Position numbers and translations under genes: made by a program. A stretch of 64,000 bases of DNA from Gari tellinella (lineage: Eukaryota > Mollusca > Bivalvia > Cardiida > Psammobiidae), in assembly GCA_922989275.2 (NCBI GenBank), contig OV277870.1, forward strand, positions 33,662,356-33,726,355. The letters run 5' to 3'. The notes beneath the pieces were generated by a model, which ran no database searches, had not been told where the DNA came from, and saw only the letters and a list, made by a program, of their open reading frames with translations. Below are positions 1 to 11,065 of the stretch, in pieces (position 1 is the first letter of the stretch; each line of letters starts with the position of its first letter).

Positions 1-205
1 TAACCCCTTCACTACCTTACCCCGAGTGAAATGATTATTTGCAAACAGTTTCGATCCTGTTCAGACGCCGCATGACTAGGCATCTGATCAGGATCAAATC
101 TGTATCATATTATATATTTATTAAGTCAGAATACCTAAACATTGTTGTTTAAAAGCAGACAACAATTGTTTAAAGCTGATGACGTCATGACAGTGAAGGA
201 TTTAA
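1..205 (+). repeat. Hairpin element, TTAACC frame (type A)
   Basis: Short element whose ends are roughly inverted: TAACCCCTTCACT at the left and CAGTGAAGGATTTAA at the right, with a CRE-like TGACGTCA just inside the right end. The hairpin core is at 41-105 (GCAAACAGTTTCGATCC, then CAGACGCC). The first base of the element probably lies just outside the window. Other copies in the window share the same ends and the same GTCATGACAGTGAAG tail. Confidence 0.7.
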
Positions 206-1892
206 TTGTCTTTCACGTAATAAGTGAAAATTATATGTTTAGTTGGAAGTTTTAAGAGCTGTGGTAAAAGTGTACATTAATTGGTTTTGAAATGTAAATA
301 TCTCAATAATTAACCTATCTCAATGATTAATTTTAAATCTGATTTTCTTCTAGTGCAACTTTGATTAAAAATTCAATTCTAATTACTCTAAATTAATGAT
401 ATTTTGCAACACGTTTGTCCGTGATAACTTCTTTACCCTTTCGCTGCAATTATGACGTAAACCCACCTAGCACAGGTGTTTACAATATATCGTCTGCTTA
501 AGTTTGTCGTCTGCTTGTATTTATTACAAATAAAACTTTAGAGTTTTTAATTTAAGAAATATTGGTATCAGTGACAAATAGTTTGGCGCCTAAATTTGGC
601 TCAAACTACATGTATGTGTATATGTTAGCGTTATACAGTATGGCAGCGAAAAAACCCCTATTCAGCGAAAATACCCCTATTCAGCGAAAATGAGATTTTG
701 TTTACAGAATTAGATTAAATAATGTTAATCAATTGTTTTGCACAAATATGTGACTAATGCGGTTACTTAGTAAATTCTGATTAAAATACATGTACATGCT
801 CGCTCAAAAGGCAGCTTTTCTAAATTTTAACCTCGATTTCATTGTCATTTAAATGTGCATTATCGTTGCGCTGCAATAAGCGACTAAAATACATCTGCAA
901 TTAAAACTGTAAAAAGTGTATTATTGGAATGGACTTGCAGACGACAAGTTTGAGTAGACCATATTGTACCTGAGCAAAGATTACACCAGACAGATAAGTT
1001 TAGTTGTGAAATGTTTAAGGTGCTTCTTGTTTTACGATACCATAAATCTGCGTCACTGATGTAATGTCGACTGCATTAATTGCATTAATGTACCATCTGC
1101 AGGTTTCCCCTGAAAGTATAGTTTCATATCAGACGCCGAGTAACCGTGTTTAGGCAGTGAAATAATTAAGGTTGGCCAAACGGCAATATTTCCTAAAATG
1201 ATTATACAGAGGGGCGATTTTAATTTCCCCTTTTCAACTAACGTAATTTGATATAAGATTTAGAAAATTACAGGTCCTTCAATATGTCCCAGATGCGTTG
1301 TACTTTACGTGGCAATACGGTGTCTGATTTGGCTCCCGACTGATCGCAATGGACATACTGTTTTAGTACAAACGTGTTTATCGAGAACGGAACATGTCTG
1401 AACTGTACTCCAAGATCGGCTGACAACAACAACATGTTTCGAACCAGTAACGTCGAATCTAAGTGTTTGAAACTCGCTGTTTCATTTAAATAAACCATGC
1501 AACAACACTAGTGTAAACGTCTTTGTTCATATAAAAGTGAAATGTTGATAATAACAGGTTTCTCCTTGATGTTTTAAAGTTGACATTCATGTCTACATAG
1601 CATTGCTATTTAATCAACTCGAAGTGTTTAGTTAATCCTTTTATGCCATTAAATCGTCTTGTTGCAAAGTTAATTCGCTATTGTTTTTCAAGTAAACCTA
1701 CAAGCACTTTGAATAAGGAATAACAAAGAATGAGAACCGACGAACTCTAATCCATCTAGGGTCAGTCACGTTTTTTGTGAATGTTAAAAACGATTCATAA
1801 TCATTTCGTTTTTATTGTACAGAAAACTATACTCTCAAACATTAAACTCCAAACTTTGGAGATTGCATTTCGTTGACAAACACAGAGAGACA
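206..1892. other. No gene; minor remnants
   Basis: AT-rich DNA without a recognisable gene. A remnant of the TTAACC frame lies at about 430-530 (TACCCTTTCGCTG and two copies of GTCGTCTGCTT). A short direct repeat of about 19 bp (ACCCCTATTCAGCGAAAA) occurs twice between 654 and 690. Nothing else is supported. Confidence 0.5.
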
Positions 1893-2096
1893 TTAAAGCC
1901 CTTCAATGCCTTACCCAGAGTACAAAGGTTATTTTCAAACAGTTTGGACCGCGTAAAGCGGCTCGCGATCTAGAACAAAACTGTTTGACACTAATTTCGA
2001 GATTTCCTAAGCCAAAATACCATTAACTCAAAATTGAAAACTAAAAGCAGACGGAACTTTTTATATATTGATGACGTCATTGCAGTGAAGGGATAA
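1893..2096 (+). repeat. Hairpin element, TTAACC frame (type A), damaged core
   Basis: Left end TTAAAGCCCTTCAATG and right end GACGTCATTGCAGTGAAGGGATAA match the other elements of this frame. The core at 1935-1988 keeps the outer arms (CAAACAGTTTGGA and AAACTGTTTGAC). The middle is shortened to a small GCGTAAAGCGG loop and lacks the ATCAGACGCC part. Confidence 0.65.
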
Positions 2097-3018
2097 CAAC
2101 ACATGGCTAAATCGCAAGTAGATCAGTCGTCCATTGAGAAACAAACGTTTTAGAAAATTTGGAAACACATTATGGTGTCCCGTGTGCACGAAACAAAAAA
2201 CAATCCTTTTCAATACAAAAAAGAAAATGACAGTTTTTTTTTCTAACAAAAGATAACGATTTATTAAAGTGTAAATGATGAATAGTTAGGAACCCGATCA
2301 TTTGCCGAGTTACTCAGCATCTAATATGGCTTCAAACCGTTTGCAATATGAACTATAGAATCAGTTATAAACGCGTTTAATGCAAATAAATAAACATTTC
2401 CTCAAAAACGCTAATTTTGTTAAAAAAAGGGCATTTTGTCCGTATCGATTTTTCAAACCACCTTTTTTTCTTACGTATAAATTACGTTACACGTTCAAAT
2501 TAAGATTTTGTTTAACTATAAATGCAGACCACATATTTTAAGCAGACGATGATAATGTGTCAAAATAGTTAAAACAAGCAAAACGTTATGCGTGAAAAAA
2601 TGTTTTCGTGATGAACATGATACTATGAATTGCTAAGTTATATCTCTAGTGACTTGTCAATTTTTCATTTGACTCAATCTCGCTTCAATTGAAATTATCT
2701 TCACTCGCAATCCCTGAAGGCAAACATTTATCTGTTGAAGTCAAAACGACCTCTTGGTATCGAGCTTCGGCTGTTTTTGAAAATATTATATTACGACAAC
2801 AAAGAGGTAATAACACATAAAAGACCATTTCAGAAATGATAACACGGGATTGAAAACTCTTAGAATTGACAAATTGGTTAGCCCATTAAGGCCTTTCGCA
2901 TACGGAAGTCGGTCTTGCGGGCGAGCGGAAATGCGTCTTGGCGACATAGACTTTTTCCGCACGTGCTTATACTAGAACATTTATATAAAGGAAATGCTGA
3001 TACCGTTCATTATAGTCC
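2097..3018. other. No gene seen
   Basis: AT-rich sequence. The only familiar motif is GAGTTACTCAGCATCT at about 2307-2322, which resembles one arm of the palindrome at 46883-46919. A GC-richer patch at 2890-2980 has no recognised identity. Confidence 0.4.
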
Positions 3019-3091
3019 TTTATAGCTCAGTCGGTAGAATGTTTGACTAGCATTCCTAAGGCAATAGGTTCGAGTCCCATTCGATCCAAAT
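3019..3091 (+). pseudogene. tRNA-like sequence (SINE head or tRNA remnant)
   Basis: A D-arm/A-box-like stretch (TATAGCTCAGTCGGTAGA) is followed 25-30 bases later by a canonical B box and T-loop, GGTTCGAGTCC. The anticodon region does not form a clean five-pair stem, and the 5' and 3' acceptor segments do not pair. It therefore looks like a tRNA-derived repeat or a decayed tRNA copy rather than a working tRNA gene. Internal Pol III promoter boxes could still be active. Confidence 0.55.
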
Positions 3092-4019
3092 ATTTTTTTA
3101 ATAAAGTGTCCGTTTTTATTGACTTGTCAATCAATAACGCAGTGATCAAGGTACATGCTATGTTTATTCTTGGTTGATTAGAACTAGTGATGCTATATAT
3201 ACGGTCCAATTATACATGTCCACTTACGTGCACGTTTTAGTTTAATGACTTACAAGTCAATAAAATCGATATACATGTATAATATTTGATCAGACTATAA
3301 AGCCACACACTGAAGTTTATCAATACGTAAACCTTTTCAAGATCGATAGTGTCCATTATAATGTTTAAACAATATAATTAGCCTTGTATGCAAGTCCATG
3401 AATAAAACATAATGCATTTTAATGACAGAATTTCAATGTTAAGGTGGGTAACTGCTTCTTAACTTCAAATTCCCCACATTTTAATAAGAATATCTGTTAT
3501 AACACATCCTGACTGTAATATTTTCTTATTTTTTCTGACCAACTATTTCACCATATGTATATTTGAATAAAATGGAAAAAAATACATTTTTTGCAAATTA
3601 ATGTTTTAGCATTTTGCAAATTTTAAATAGCTGATAACATTTTTCTGAACACCGTTTTAGCGTTTCTTGCAATGAATGTTGTAGACTACTTATTGCGCGA
3701 GACTTATAGTCATTTGCTTAATTTATTTTTGAGAAAAATTAAATCATCAAAATTCCAGGTTTTGACAGAAAAAGAGACCTTAGAGACAAACCAAACGATA
3801 CATGTTGCCTACATTTTCACACATTGTTTCTTAGGCTATTATCATTCTTCATGCAAAGTTTCATAACACCTTTCATGGGAACTAAGCTAACCCGCGAGCA
3901 ACCTTAAGAGTAGAATTGAACCGTTCATTTTAACTCGCTCGTAGACGACACATCGTTCGTTAAAGTTTGTCGTATGCAAACTATTGAAAATTGTATCTTT
4001 GACAAAGTAAATCTTGATT
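3092..4019. other. No gene seen
   Basis: AT-rich intergenic-type sequence with no recognised family and no coding sequence that I can support. Confidence 0.4.
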
Positions 4020-4074
4020 AACAATTTGGATCTTGGTCAGACGTCTTGTTTTGATCTGAATCCAAACTGTTTGC
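4020..4074 (+). repeat. Hairpin core (type A), shortened
   Basis: Arms CAATTTGGATCTTGGTCAGA and TCTGAATCCAAACTGTTTG pair around a short CGTCTTGTTTTGA middle, so part of the inner stem is missing. GTCGTAT and GTCTAAGGCGGTGAAAG flanks suggest the TTAACC frame. Confidence 0.55.
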
Positions 4075-5029
4075 AGATGCTACTTTTATCGTCTAAGGCG
4101 GTGAAAGTGTTTACTCTTTTTATTTCGTCTGGATTTATTTCAAATTATCTAACACCCCATATCAGACACTATTATAACAGAGCAGGGACTACTATTTTAC
4201 AATAGACACGACGATGTTGACACATCAGCAGCTATGCCTTCTGCTTTAAAAAGTTGTCTTCAACACTTATCAAAACGTTATCATGAGCATGCTGATTAAG
4301 AAATACCTTCATATGTTTTAAAAGGAAACATATAATCAGTTAAACTGTACACTAGTTATACTAGACGTAAGAGTTTTAAGAGGTTATATTTTACTGCAGC
4401 CAGACACCATTAGTCAGCCCATGGCACTCTTATATTTGCATTATGCTTTAATATTGCCTAATTAACATGTTTATGTTAACAAACTAATGCCCATTGCAAA
4501 CATGTTAGAACCAGATCACACTCACGTCGCCTGTGTTTGCTTCAAACTATTTGCTATTGAGATATCGTTCCAAACGTCGACTTTATATAAATGTCGTTTT
4601 CTAAATATATTGCATGGCAATTATGCGTTGAATTACTCCATTGTACATGTAACTACTGTGATAACTGGTTAACCGTTCTAGTCATGACTCGATGTTTACT
4701 CGCTCTGATAAAGAAACGCGGTAAGCTGTATTGTCAGGAGGACAATAGAGTAGTAAGCCTTGATCAAATACAATTTGATTGTTCATCGGATATAGTTGTT
4801 GAAGAGATAATTTCTTGGGATTAGCTTGTCAGAGATACTGTCAACATCCAATGTAATGCTAGTTATGTTTGGCAAACATGAACTGTCGATACGACCAGTG
4901 ATCGAAGACCAGTGTATACCGTGTTGTGTAGAGATGAGGGTAATGCATCAACTAGGACACACGCCCACCCACATGTGCTACTCAATCGTTTAACCGCTCC
5001 ACTGTCATGAGCCGAGGGTAATTGTATTT

Positions 5030-5096
5030 ACAAACAGTTAGCATCCTCAACAAACGCCGCGTAAAACGGCGTCTGATCAGGACATAAACTGTTTGA
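5030..5096 (+). repeat. Hairpin core (type A) in TTAACC frame
   Basis: CAAACAGTTAGCATCCTCAA faces GATCAGGACATAAACTGTTTG, with the inner stem ACGCCG/CGGCGT around GTAAAA. The left frame end TTAACCGCTCCACTGTCATG starts at about 4990. The right frame end is not recognisable. Confidence 0.6.
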
Positions 5097-5652
5097 TACT
5101 TATAGCGGTATTTTATCTTGCCAAATGTCTTATATCTTAATTGTAGCAATAACAGCATACCGTGGCGGTAGTGTTTGAGCCAATTAAGGGTATTAAATAT
5201 GAGACATATCGTTTGACAACAATGTGCCTTGACATAATAGATTGAATGCTGTAAGATCACTGAAAAGTTAACGTGCGGGACTGGGAAAACCAGCTCAGTA
5301 CAGATAAGCTATATATTATTAAGGGAGTTCCAGTCTAAGCAATTATCTACAAGAATCAATTCAGTATTGTTGTATGTCTCAAAATAAGTTATCAGGCATG
5401 TTATATAACCCACAAACAAACACAAACAAAAAAATCAATATCGATATGATTTCCATTCGATTTTGGTTTAAACTCATCGTAGCTCATAACACAAACATAT
5501 ATTTTAAGCCAAACATACACGAACATTAAGATTAGAACGTACATTATTGCTTATTGATTTCTCTACTTATTTCAAGACTGTTCAGACGCAAAGCTAACCG
5601 GCGGGTTATCAGGATCTAAAGTGTTTCAAATATACGTTGGAGAAAAGGCTAG

Positions 5653-5873
5653 TACAGTAGAGAAAACGTTATTCTTTCCCGTTTAAACGCAAACGAAACT
5701 CAAAAGCATAGCAATAAAAAGGGGAAAATCACAACTACTCGTATTTGTCGATTCTAATTGCTCATTTTGAACCGAGTGACAAACAGTTAGGTGCCTGATC
5801 AAACTGTTTGCAATTGAAATAATAGTTGTAGCGTAAACGCGTTTATGTGGAAAGAATACCGTTTCTCCGCTGT
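5653..5873 (-). repeat. MITE, CAGTGGAG frame
   Basis: The left end CAGTAGAGAAAACGTTATT is mirrored by ACCGTTTCTCCGCTG at the right, and both sides are flanked by TA. On this strand the GTTTAAACGCAAACGAAAC block comes first, so the element is inverted relative to the copy at 7792. The hairpin core (5779-5813) is reduced to its outer arms plus TGCCTGATC. Confidence 0.75.
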
Positions 5874-6094
5874 ACATGTATTTCCAAATAAACGTGTTCA
5901 CGCTAAAACGTTCATTGCGAACAATTTTGAATCCTAAATAACTTACATCTTGCGATGTTATATTGCGTTTTTACCTTTTTACAGGAACACTTTACATGAT
6001 ACTTGCGCTAAACAAATACGATTGGAAATATGTTAATATTTCTACGGCACGACAGGAAGTAGTTATCCTGAACCGTTAAACAGTCATTTTATCG

Positions 6095-6310
6095 TCCGTT
6101 TCACAAGTGTCGTCTTCATATATGCGGCGTCTGATCTGGGTTCTAGCTGTTTGCAAATGTAGCCAATTTCCCTCCCTATAACGACTCCCTCGGAACAACG
6201 CACATAAAATGTGTCTCCCATTGGATGTCGTTGTAGAGAGGGAACGCTGTATGACATTTTTGTGCCGCAGTGTCGTAAAACCAAAAACAATCCATCCATC
6301 CATTCAAAGG
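6095..6310 (+). repeat. Dispersed repeat with half hairpin (second copy near 54319)
   Basis: The right half of the hairpin core (GCGGCGTCTGATCTGGGTTC, ending AGCTGTTTGCAAAT) is followed by CCTCCCTATAACGACTCCCT and TCTCCCATTGGATGTCGTTG. The same order occurs at about 54319-54530. The repeat is therefore a third kind of frame around the same core, separate from the CAGTGGAG and TTAACC frames. Confidence 0.5.
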
Positions 6311-6743
6311 TTGTTTACCTGAAATAAAAGTATACATTTCTATTATCTCATTCCAGTGAAAGCCCATTAAAGAACTATAGACACGACTTTCCACAGCAAA
6401 CTTAATGGAAACAAATACATGTAACTCACCATTGATACCGTCTAAAGCGTGGAGTAGTTGATATGTGTCATAATAAAGATAAATTGTCATATACAGTGGA
6501 GAACACGTATTGTTTTCAGTAGTCAAGCGTTTTTAAAAGCGTTTGAGTCGAATCAGAGATCGTTCTCAAGCATATGATTGGTCAGAATTAAGCTTAAATT
6601 TGAATCTGACCATTCAAATGCTTCCTAACGAACCCGGACTCAACTTAAACGCTTTATAAGCGCTGGGACATATAACCGCATTGATACCTGGAATTGTAAC
6701 TGGACAATTCCAGTCTTCAATTAATTGTAGTTCTTCTTTTGAA

Positions 6744-6759
6744 CCCCCCCCCCCCCCCC
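6744..6759. repeat. Poly-C run
   Basis: Sixteen consecutive C. Similar runs occur at 18410-18425 and 50968-50984, and a G run at 17866-17877. Confidence 0.9.
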
Positions 6760-7173
6760 TACACGCACACTTTTGATGAAGTTAGCCATTTCTTTTACAA
6801 CAAATAGCTTTATCATGCTTTAATCAGGTTTATTTGCATCCTAACTGCACATTTGCTAAATCTTTCATGTCTGATTTATCACGCTGAAATCAAATTAGTT
6901 ACCAATACTTCAAATGATAAAAGAAGGGGTTGCCTTCACAGTGTTGAAACTACATTAGAAACTACAAATATATATATCTTTATTTCCTCCATATTGAAGA
7001 TTACAAAAGTATGGATAAGTATATACAGCATGTGACAAACAACAATCAATACAATATATATGAACAGAAATAAAGTAGGTATCAATCTAGTAGTAGAGAG
7101 GAAAGCATAGTTATGCAAACATGATAACCATGTTTAAATGCATCAACTATACACGCCAAACTCCGGTCTTTCA

Positions 7174-7395
7174 TACAGTCGAACATCGACACATGTGTAG
7201 TGAATGTTGAGTAAAACAGTGCGTACGGACCGAGAAAAAAAGTCGATATATCGAAAAACTCGACTTAAAAAAAACTCGAGTCATACGTAGATTTTAAATA
7301 AGGTTATATAGGGGGGAAAGTTGGGACTTTAAAAAAATATCGACACATCGAGAAACTCGACTCTTCGAAGTTCGACACATTGAAGTTCTACTGTA
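7174..7395. repeat. MITE with CAGTCGAAC ends
   Basis: Ends TACAGTCGAACATCGAC and GAAGTTCTACTGTA form an imperfect terminal inverted repeat. The interior has several GTCGATATATCG/CTCGA pieces. Related copies lie at 21452-21621, 33779-33967 and 34292-34480. Confidence 0.65.
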
Positions 7396-7791
7396 CTTCA
7401 TTTCGTGATAAAGTTTCATATGTTGAGTTCAGTGTAATAAAAGTACCATAGCGCCAACGGTATAAATTTAGTGCGGTTGTAGAATATTCACTTTAAATTA
7501 CAAACCAAGTACGAAGAAATATGAAACTGACTCCAGCATAGAAACACATGAATGTTCAAGACAATTGCATTCGTAAATACAAATTGTTACATATGACGCG
7601 TCATACGTTTGTTACATTATGGTCATTATGCAACTTGGACATAATACGACCAATCTTTTCACTGGTGACTCAATACAAGACAGACAGTACATGCAAAGTA
7701 TCACGACATGTCTACTATGTCATCCAACTCATGATTAAAGGGACACAATGATTTGTGCAGATGTTCAAATATTAGGCCCTATTTCTCATTA

Positions 7792-8032
7792 CAGTGGAGA
7801 AAACGTTATTATTTCCCCATAAACGCGTTTACGCTAAAACTATTATTTCCAGTAAAAACAGTTTGGAGACTTGTCAGACGCCGGGTAATCCGGCGTCTGA
7901 TCAGGCTCCAAACTGTTTGCCACTTTGATAAAAATGAATAGTCAGATTTGTCAAAAAGTTGTTATTTTGTACATTTTATTGCAATGTGTTGCGTTTGCGT
8001 TTCAACGGGAAAGAATAACATTCTCTCCACTG
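7792..8032 (+). repeat. MITE, CAGTGGAG frame, complete with hairpin
   Basis: A 241-bp element with ends CAGTGGAGAAAACGTTATT and ACATTCTCTCCACTG, flanked on both sides by TA. Order: left end, AAACGCGTTTACGCTAAAAC, hairpin core (GTTTGGAGAC, CAGACGCCGGGTAATCCGGC, GGCTCCAAACTGTTTGC), CACT block, TGCGTTTGCGTTTC, right end. No open reading frame, so it is non-autonomous. The TA flank would fit a Tc1/mariner-type or similar enzyme, which is inference. Confidence 0.8.
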
Positions 8033-8182
8033 TATAAGCGTTATAACAAAATTGGAACATTCTAAAACTTTAAAAGGGATGAGTATTCCCTACATCCAGC
8101 AAGAAACATTGATAGCTGTATTTATTGTGGGCAGTATACAGTAGATAATACATTTTTCGTTCCCGTTTAAACGCAAACGCAA

Positions 8183-8266
8183 GACTCGAACCCGCGCTTG
8201 ATAAAACGTTTCCCGATCATGCTTCCTTTTAGCCCTACGTCTTATCCACTGCGCTATGTTTCCGAT
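8183..8266 (-). pseudogene. tRNA-like sequence, minus strand
   Basis: Read on the minus strand it contains an A-box-like TAGCGCAGTGGATAAGACG and a B box GGGTTCGAGTC. The wider spacing fits a tRNA with a long variable arm (Ser or Leu class). No clean acceptor stem is visible. A piece of a CAGTGGAG-type end (GTTTAAACGCAAACGC) abuts it at about 8139-8175. Confidence 0.5.
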
Positions 8267-8714
8267 AACTAATTCGTTTATTGTTTTTACAAATAACTAA
8301 AACTTTTCTTTTAAAACATGCCACGAGGATATCCGAAATGCTGATCTCCCTTATAAATGGACTCGGCGACCCCGTGACACGTCTAACCTAGTTGTTTGAC
8401 TATACCATTGTTAATTCTTGTATTCAAAGGAATCGCCGGGTCAGTAAATACAAAAGCAACAACAAAATAAATAATTAAATTATTACAATAATAAAACTAT
8501 TAATACTATCATCATTCGCTGCACAACTGTTTACCACTCGTATTTATAGTTTGTTCAATAAAAGAATGCAGACGACAATTCAGCATGCTAAGGGTTAATC
8601 CGCCCATCAGCTGTAGGCTTGTAGACATTTGGAGCAAGTCCCTCATTCTCAGTTACTACAGTAAAAATCCTTTATTCAACCCACTTAAGACTTTACTTTT
8701 GTATGAAAAATAGG

Positions 8715-8815
8715 TGGCAGATTAAAGCAAGGCGAAAGTAAAACAGTAAGCTATTTAGGAGTTTTTTTGTTTTACTTGTTCATTGCTTTAAGCAACCATC
8801 TGCTTGATTAAACAC
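8715..8815. repeat. Hairpin core (type D)
   Basis: TTAAAGCAAGGCGAAAGTAAAAC faces GTTTTAC...GCTTTAAGC imperfectly. The same stem wording occurs in cleaner form at 59113-59200. Confidence 0.4.
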
Positions 8816-9061
8816 AAAATAGCCATTTTCATTTAATGGCCGTTATACAGAGACCTTTTTGTATTATGTCCGTATCTTTCGTCAACATCGGCATTGGCAT
8901 TAGTGACAAATCTCAAGTAGGAAAGTGTATAGGTAAATTTTGTGCCCTGAACCGTGACCGTGCTTTTCTATTTATAGAAGTTGCAACCATTCCATGTTAT
9001 GGGTAAGTTAGGGTTCAAACCTTAACTTGATATTTAAAATAAGATTTTTAGACCTATATGT

Positions 9062-9130
9062 CACCGTGGTCAAGGTAGTAGAGTGGTGTTTTACTGAGCA
9101 AGGCCATGAGTTCGATACCCAGTGAAGCCT
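9062..9130 (+). pseudogene. tRNA-like module 1 of the ~1-kb unit
   Basis: GTGGTCAAGGTAGTAGAGTG resembles a D arm/A box and GAGTTCGATACCC a T arm/B box. It reads toward the centre of the unit. The same module is at about 52395-52470 on the minus strand. Confidence 0.5.
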
Positions 9131-9538
9131 TCTTTTTTTTGGTTGGTTGGGAAAGGCATTTCTATACTACATATGACGATAACGACAAGGAGCCTTTAGT
9201 AATTATTAAGTATTAAAATAATATATACTATTCAATACTTATTACATTTCTGTAAAACCACATTGTTCAAACTAAAGATGAAACGGCTGACGAAACCACC
9301 GCGTCAATAGTCTAAAATTACATGGCAGAAAACGTCTACGAGCCTGTAAGAAGGAGAAGCAGAAGCGATTTAAAATCCCATTGGATCTTAACCGAATCCC
9401 ATATAACTTATATGGGGTAACCTTTAAGTTATTCCTAAGTCACCTAACACATTTAACCCTAGCGACAACTATACTCGTCAGAGTGTACTCTGCGTGTCCC
9501 TTGAAAACAGTGAATACCCAGATCAGAGGACTCCTTAA

Positions 9539-9546
9539 GCAGCACT
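9539..9546 (+). other. Left target-site duplication of the 6.3-kb element
   Basis: GCAGCACT here and ACAGCACT at 15815-15822 flank the element. The unoccupied copy of the same site reads GTAGCACT on the minus strand at 52092-52099. One mismatch at position one or two of the octamer is consistent with age. Confidence 0.75.
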
Positions 9547-11065
9547 GTTACGACCCGTTTTGTAGTAACGTTGCAAATTGTAGTAATTACTACAAAGTGC
9601 GTTACTACACTTTGCTTTGAACCCTCACAACCCGTTTTGTAGTAACGTTGCATATTGTAGTAATTACTACAAAGTGAATTGACAGTGATATTTCAAACTG
9701 TAGTCAAGTTCTATAAATCATGTCATAGATGTCCGATTGCAACGAAATTTGGAGTAAACCTTCAAATTGACACTATACGAGTATACAAGAAATATGACGA
9801 CGATAGATGGCCTGTTCGAGAAATTATCTGCAAAATGATTTATAAAGGACCTTGCGACCCGTTTTGTAGTAAAGTTGCAAACTGTAGTAAAATACTAAAA
9901 CATTGGTTGACAGTGATATTTCAAAGTGTAGTAAAGTTCTATAAATCATGTCATAGATGTTTGATTGCAACGAAATTTGGAATAAATCTTCACATAGATA
10001 CTATGCAAGTGTACAAGAAGTATGAGAAAGATAGACGACTTGTCACAGAAATAATCTCCAAAATGATTTATAAAGGACCTTGCGACCCGCTTTGTAGTAA
10101 AATACTACAAACAGGGTTGACAGTGATATTTCAAAGTGTAGTAAAGTTCTATTAATCTTCTCATAGATGTTCGATTGCAACAAAATTTGGAGAAAACCTT
10201 CACATTGATACTATGTGAGTGTACTAGAAATATGATAACGATAGACTGCACATTTGAGGAGATATCTCATATAATGATTTATAAAGGACCTCGCGACCCG
10301 TTTTGAAGTTTAAGTTTCAAAATGTAGTAGAATACTCCAAATTCGGTTTATATTGATTTTTCAAAGTGTAGTAAAGTTCAATAAATCATGTCATAGATGT
10401 CCAATTTCAACGAAATTTGGAGCAAACCTTCATATCGAAGCTGTGCGAGTGTACAAGAACTATGATAATGATACCCGGCCTGTCAGAGAAATTATCTCTG
10501 AAAATGATGTTTAAAGGATCTTGTGACCCGTTTTGTAGTACAATACTACAAAGTGGGTTGACAGTGTTATTTCAAAGTGTAGTAAAGTTCTATCATATAA
10601 AAATCATATCAAAGATATCTGATTGCAACGAAATTTTTAGTAAACCTTCACATTGATACTAGGCGAGTTTGCAAGAAGTATGATAACGTTAGACGACACT
10701 TTCGAGGAGAGCAAACGGTAGTAAAATAGTGGATTGACAGTGATGTTTCAAAGTGTTGTTAAGTTCTAAAAATCATGTCATACAGGTAGATATCCTTTTA
10801 GAACGAAATTTTGAGTAAATTTTCACCATTTACTAGGCGAGTGTACAATAGATATAATTACGATAGAGGAGATGTCTCCAATAATGTCATTATTTACCTG
10901 TTTTGCAGTAAAGTCTCAAATTGTAGTAAAAGCCTAGTAAAGCTCTTTAAAACATTTCATAGGTGTCCTTTTGCAATGAAATGTAGTGTAAATCTTCTAA
11001 TTATTCAATGCGAGTGTACGAGAATTTTGTACAGAAACTTCCACTTGTGGCAATACAATTAGTGT
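9547..11065 (+). repeat. Left arm: terminal repeat plus about six tandem units
   Basis: After the terminal block with TTGTAGTAATTACTACAA sub-palindromes, units recur with the signature GACCCGTTTTGTAGTAAAG (near 9856, 10083, 10294, 10526), each carrying AAGTTCTATAAATCATGTC and GATTGCAACGAAATTTGGAG. Units decay toward 11065. Reading frames across this arm, such as 9679-10155, repeat the same peptide words and shift frame between units, so they are not taken as genes. Confidence 0.8.

Larger units (their letters stand above)
8900..9546 (+). repeat. Left part of the split ~1-kb tRNA-bearing unit
   Basis: This stretch matches the reverse complement of about 52092-52600, with many substitutions and small indels: GCACTGAACCGTGAC-type start, the CCATTCCATGTTATGGGTAA stretch, a tRNA-like module, and GAAGCAGAAGCGATTTAAAA near the right. 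About 100 bases at 9425-9510 have no counterpart in the other copy. It ends at 9546, where the 6.3-kb element begins, and resumes at 15815. Confidence 0.75.

Noticed and set aside
3019..3091. Functional tRNA gene
   Set aside because: The acceptor strands do not pair and the anticodon stem is poor; kept only as tRNA-like.
9679..10155. Reading frame of 158 codons, and similar frames at 13827-14201, 14618-15526, as a protein family with Cys-rich repeats
   Set aside because: All are translations of the tandem arm units. Units are about 208 or 230 bp, mostly not multiples of three, so the frame changes between units, and both strands give such frames.
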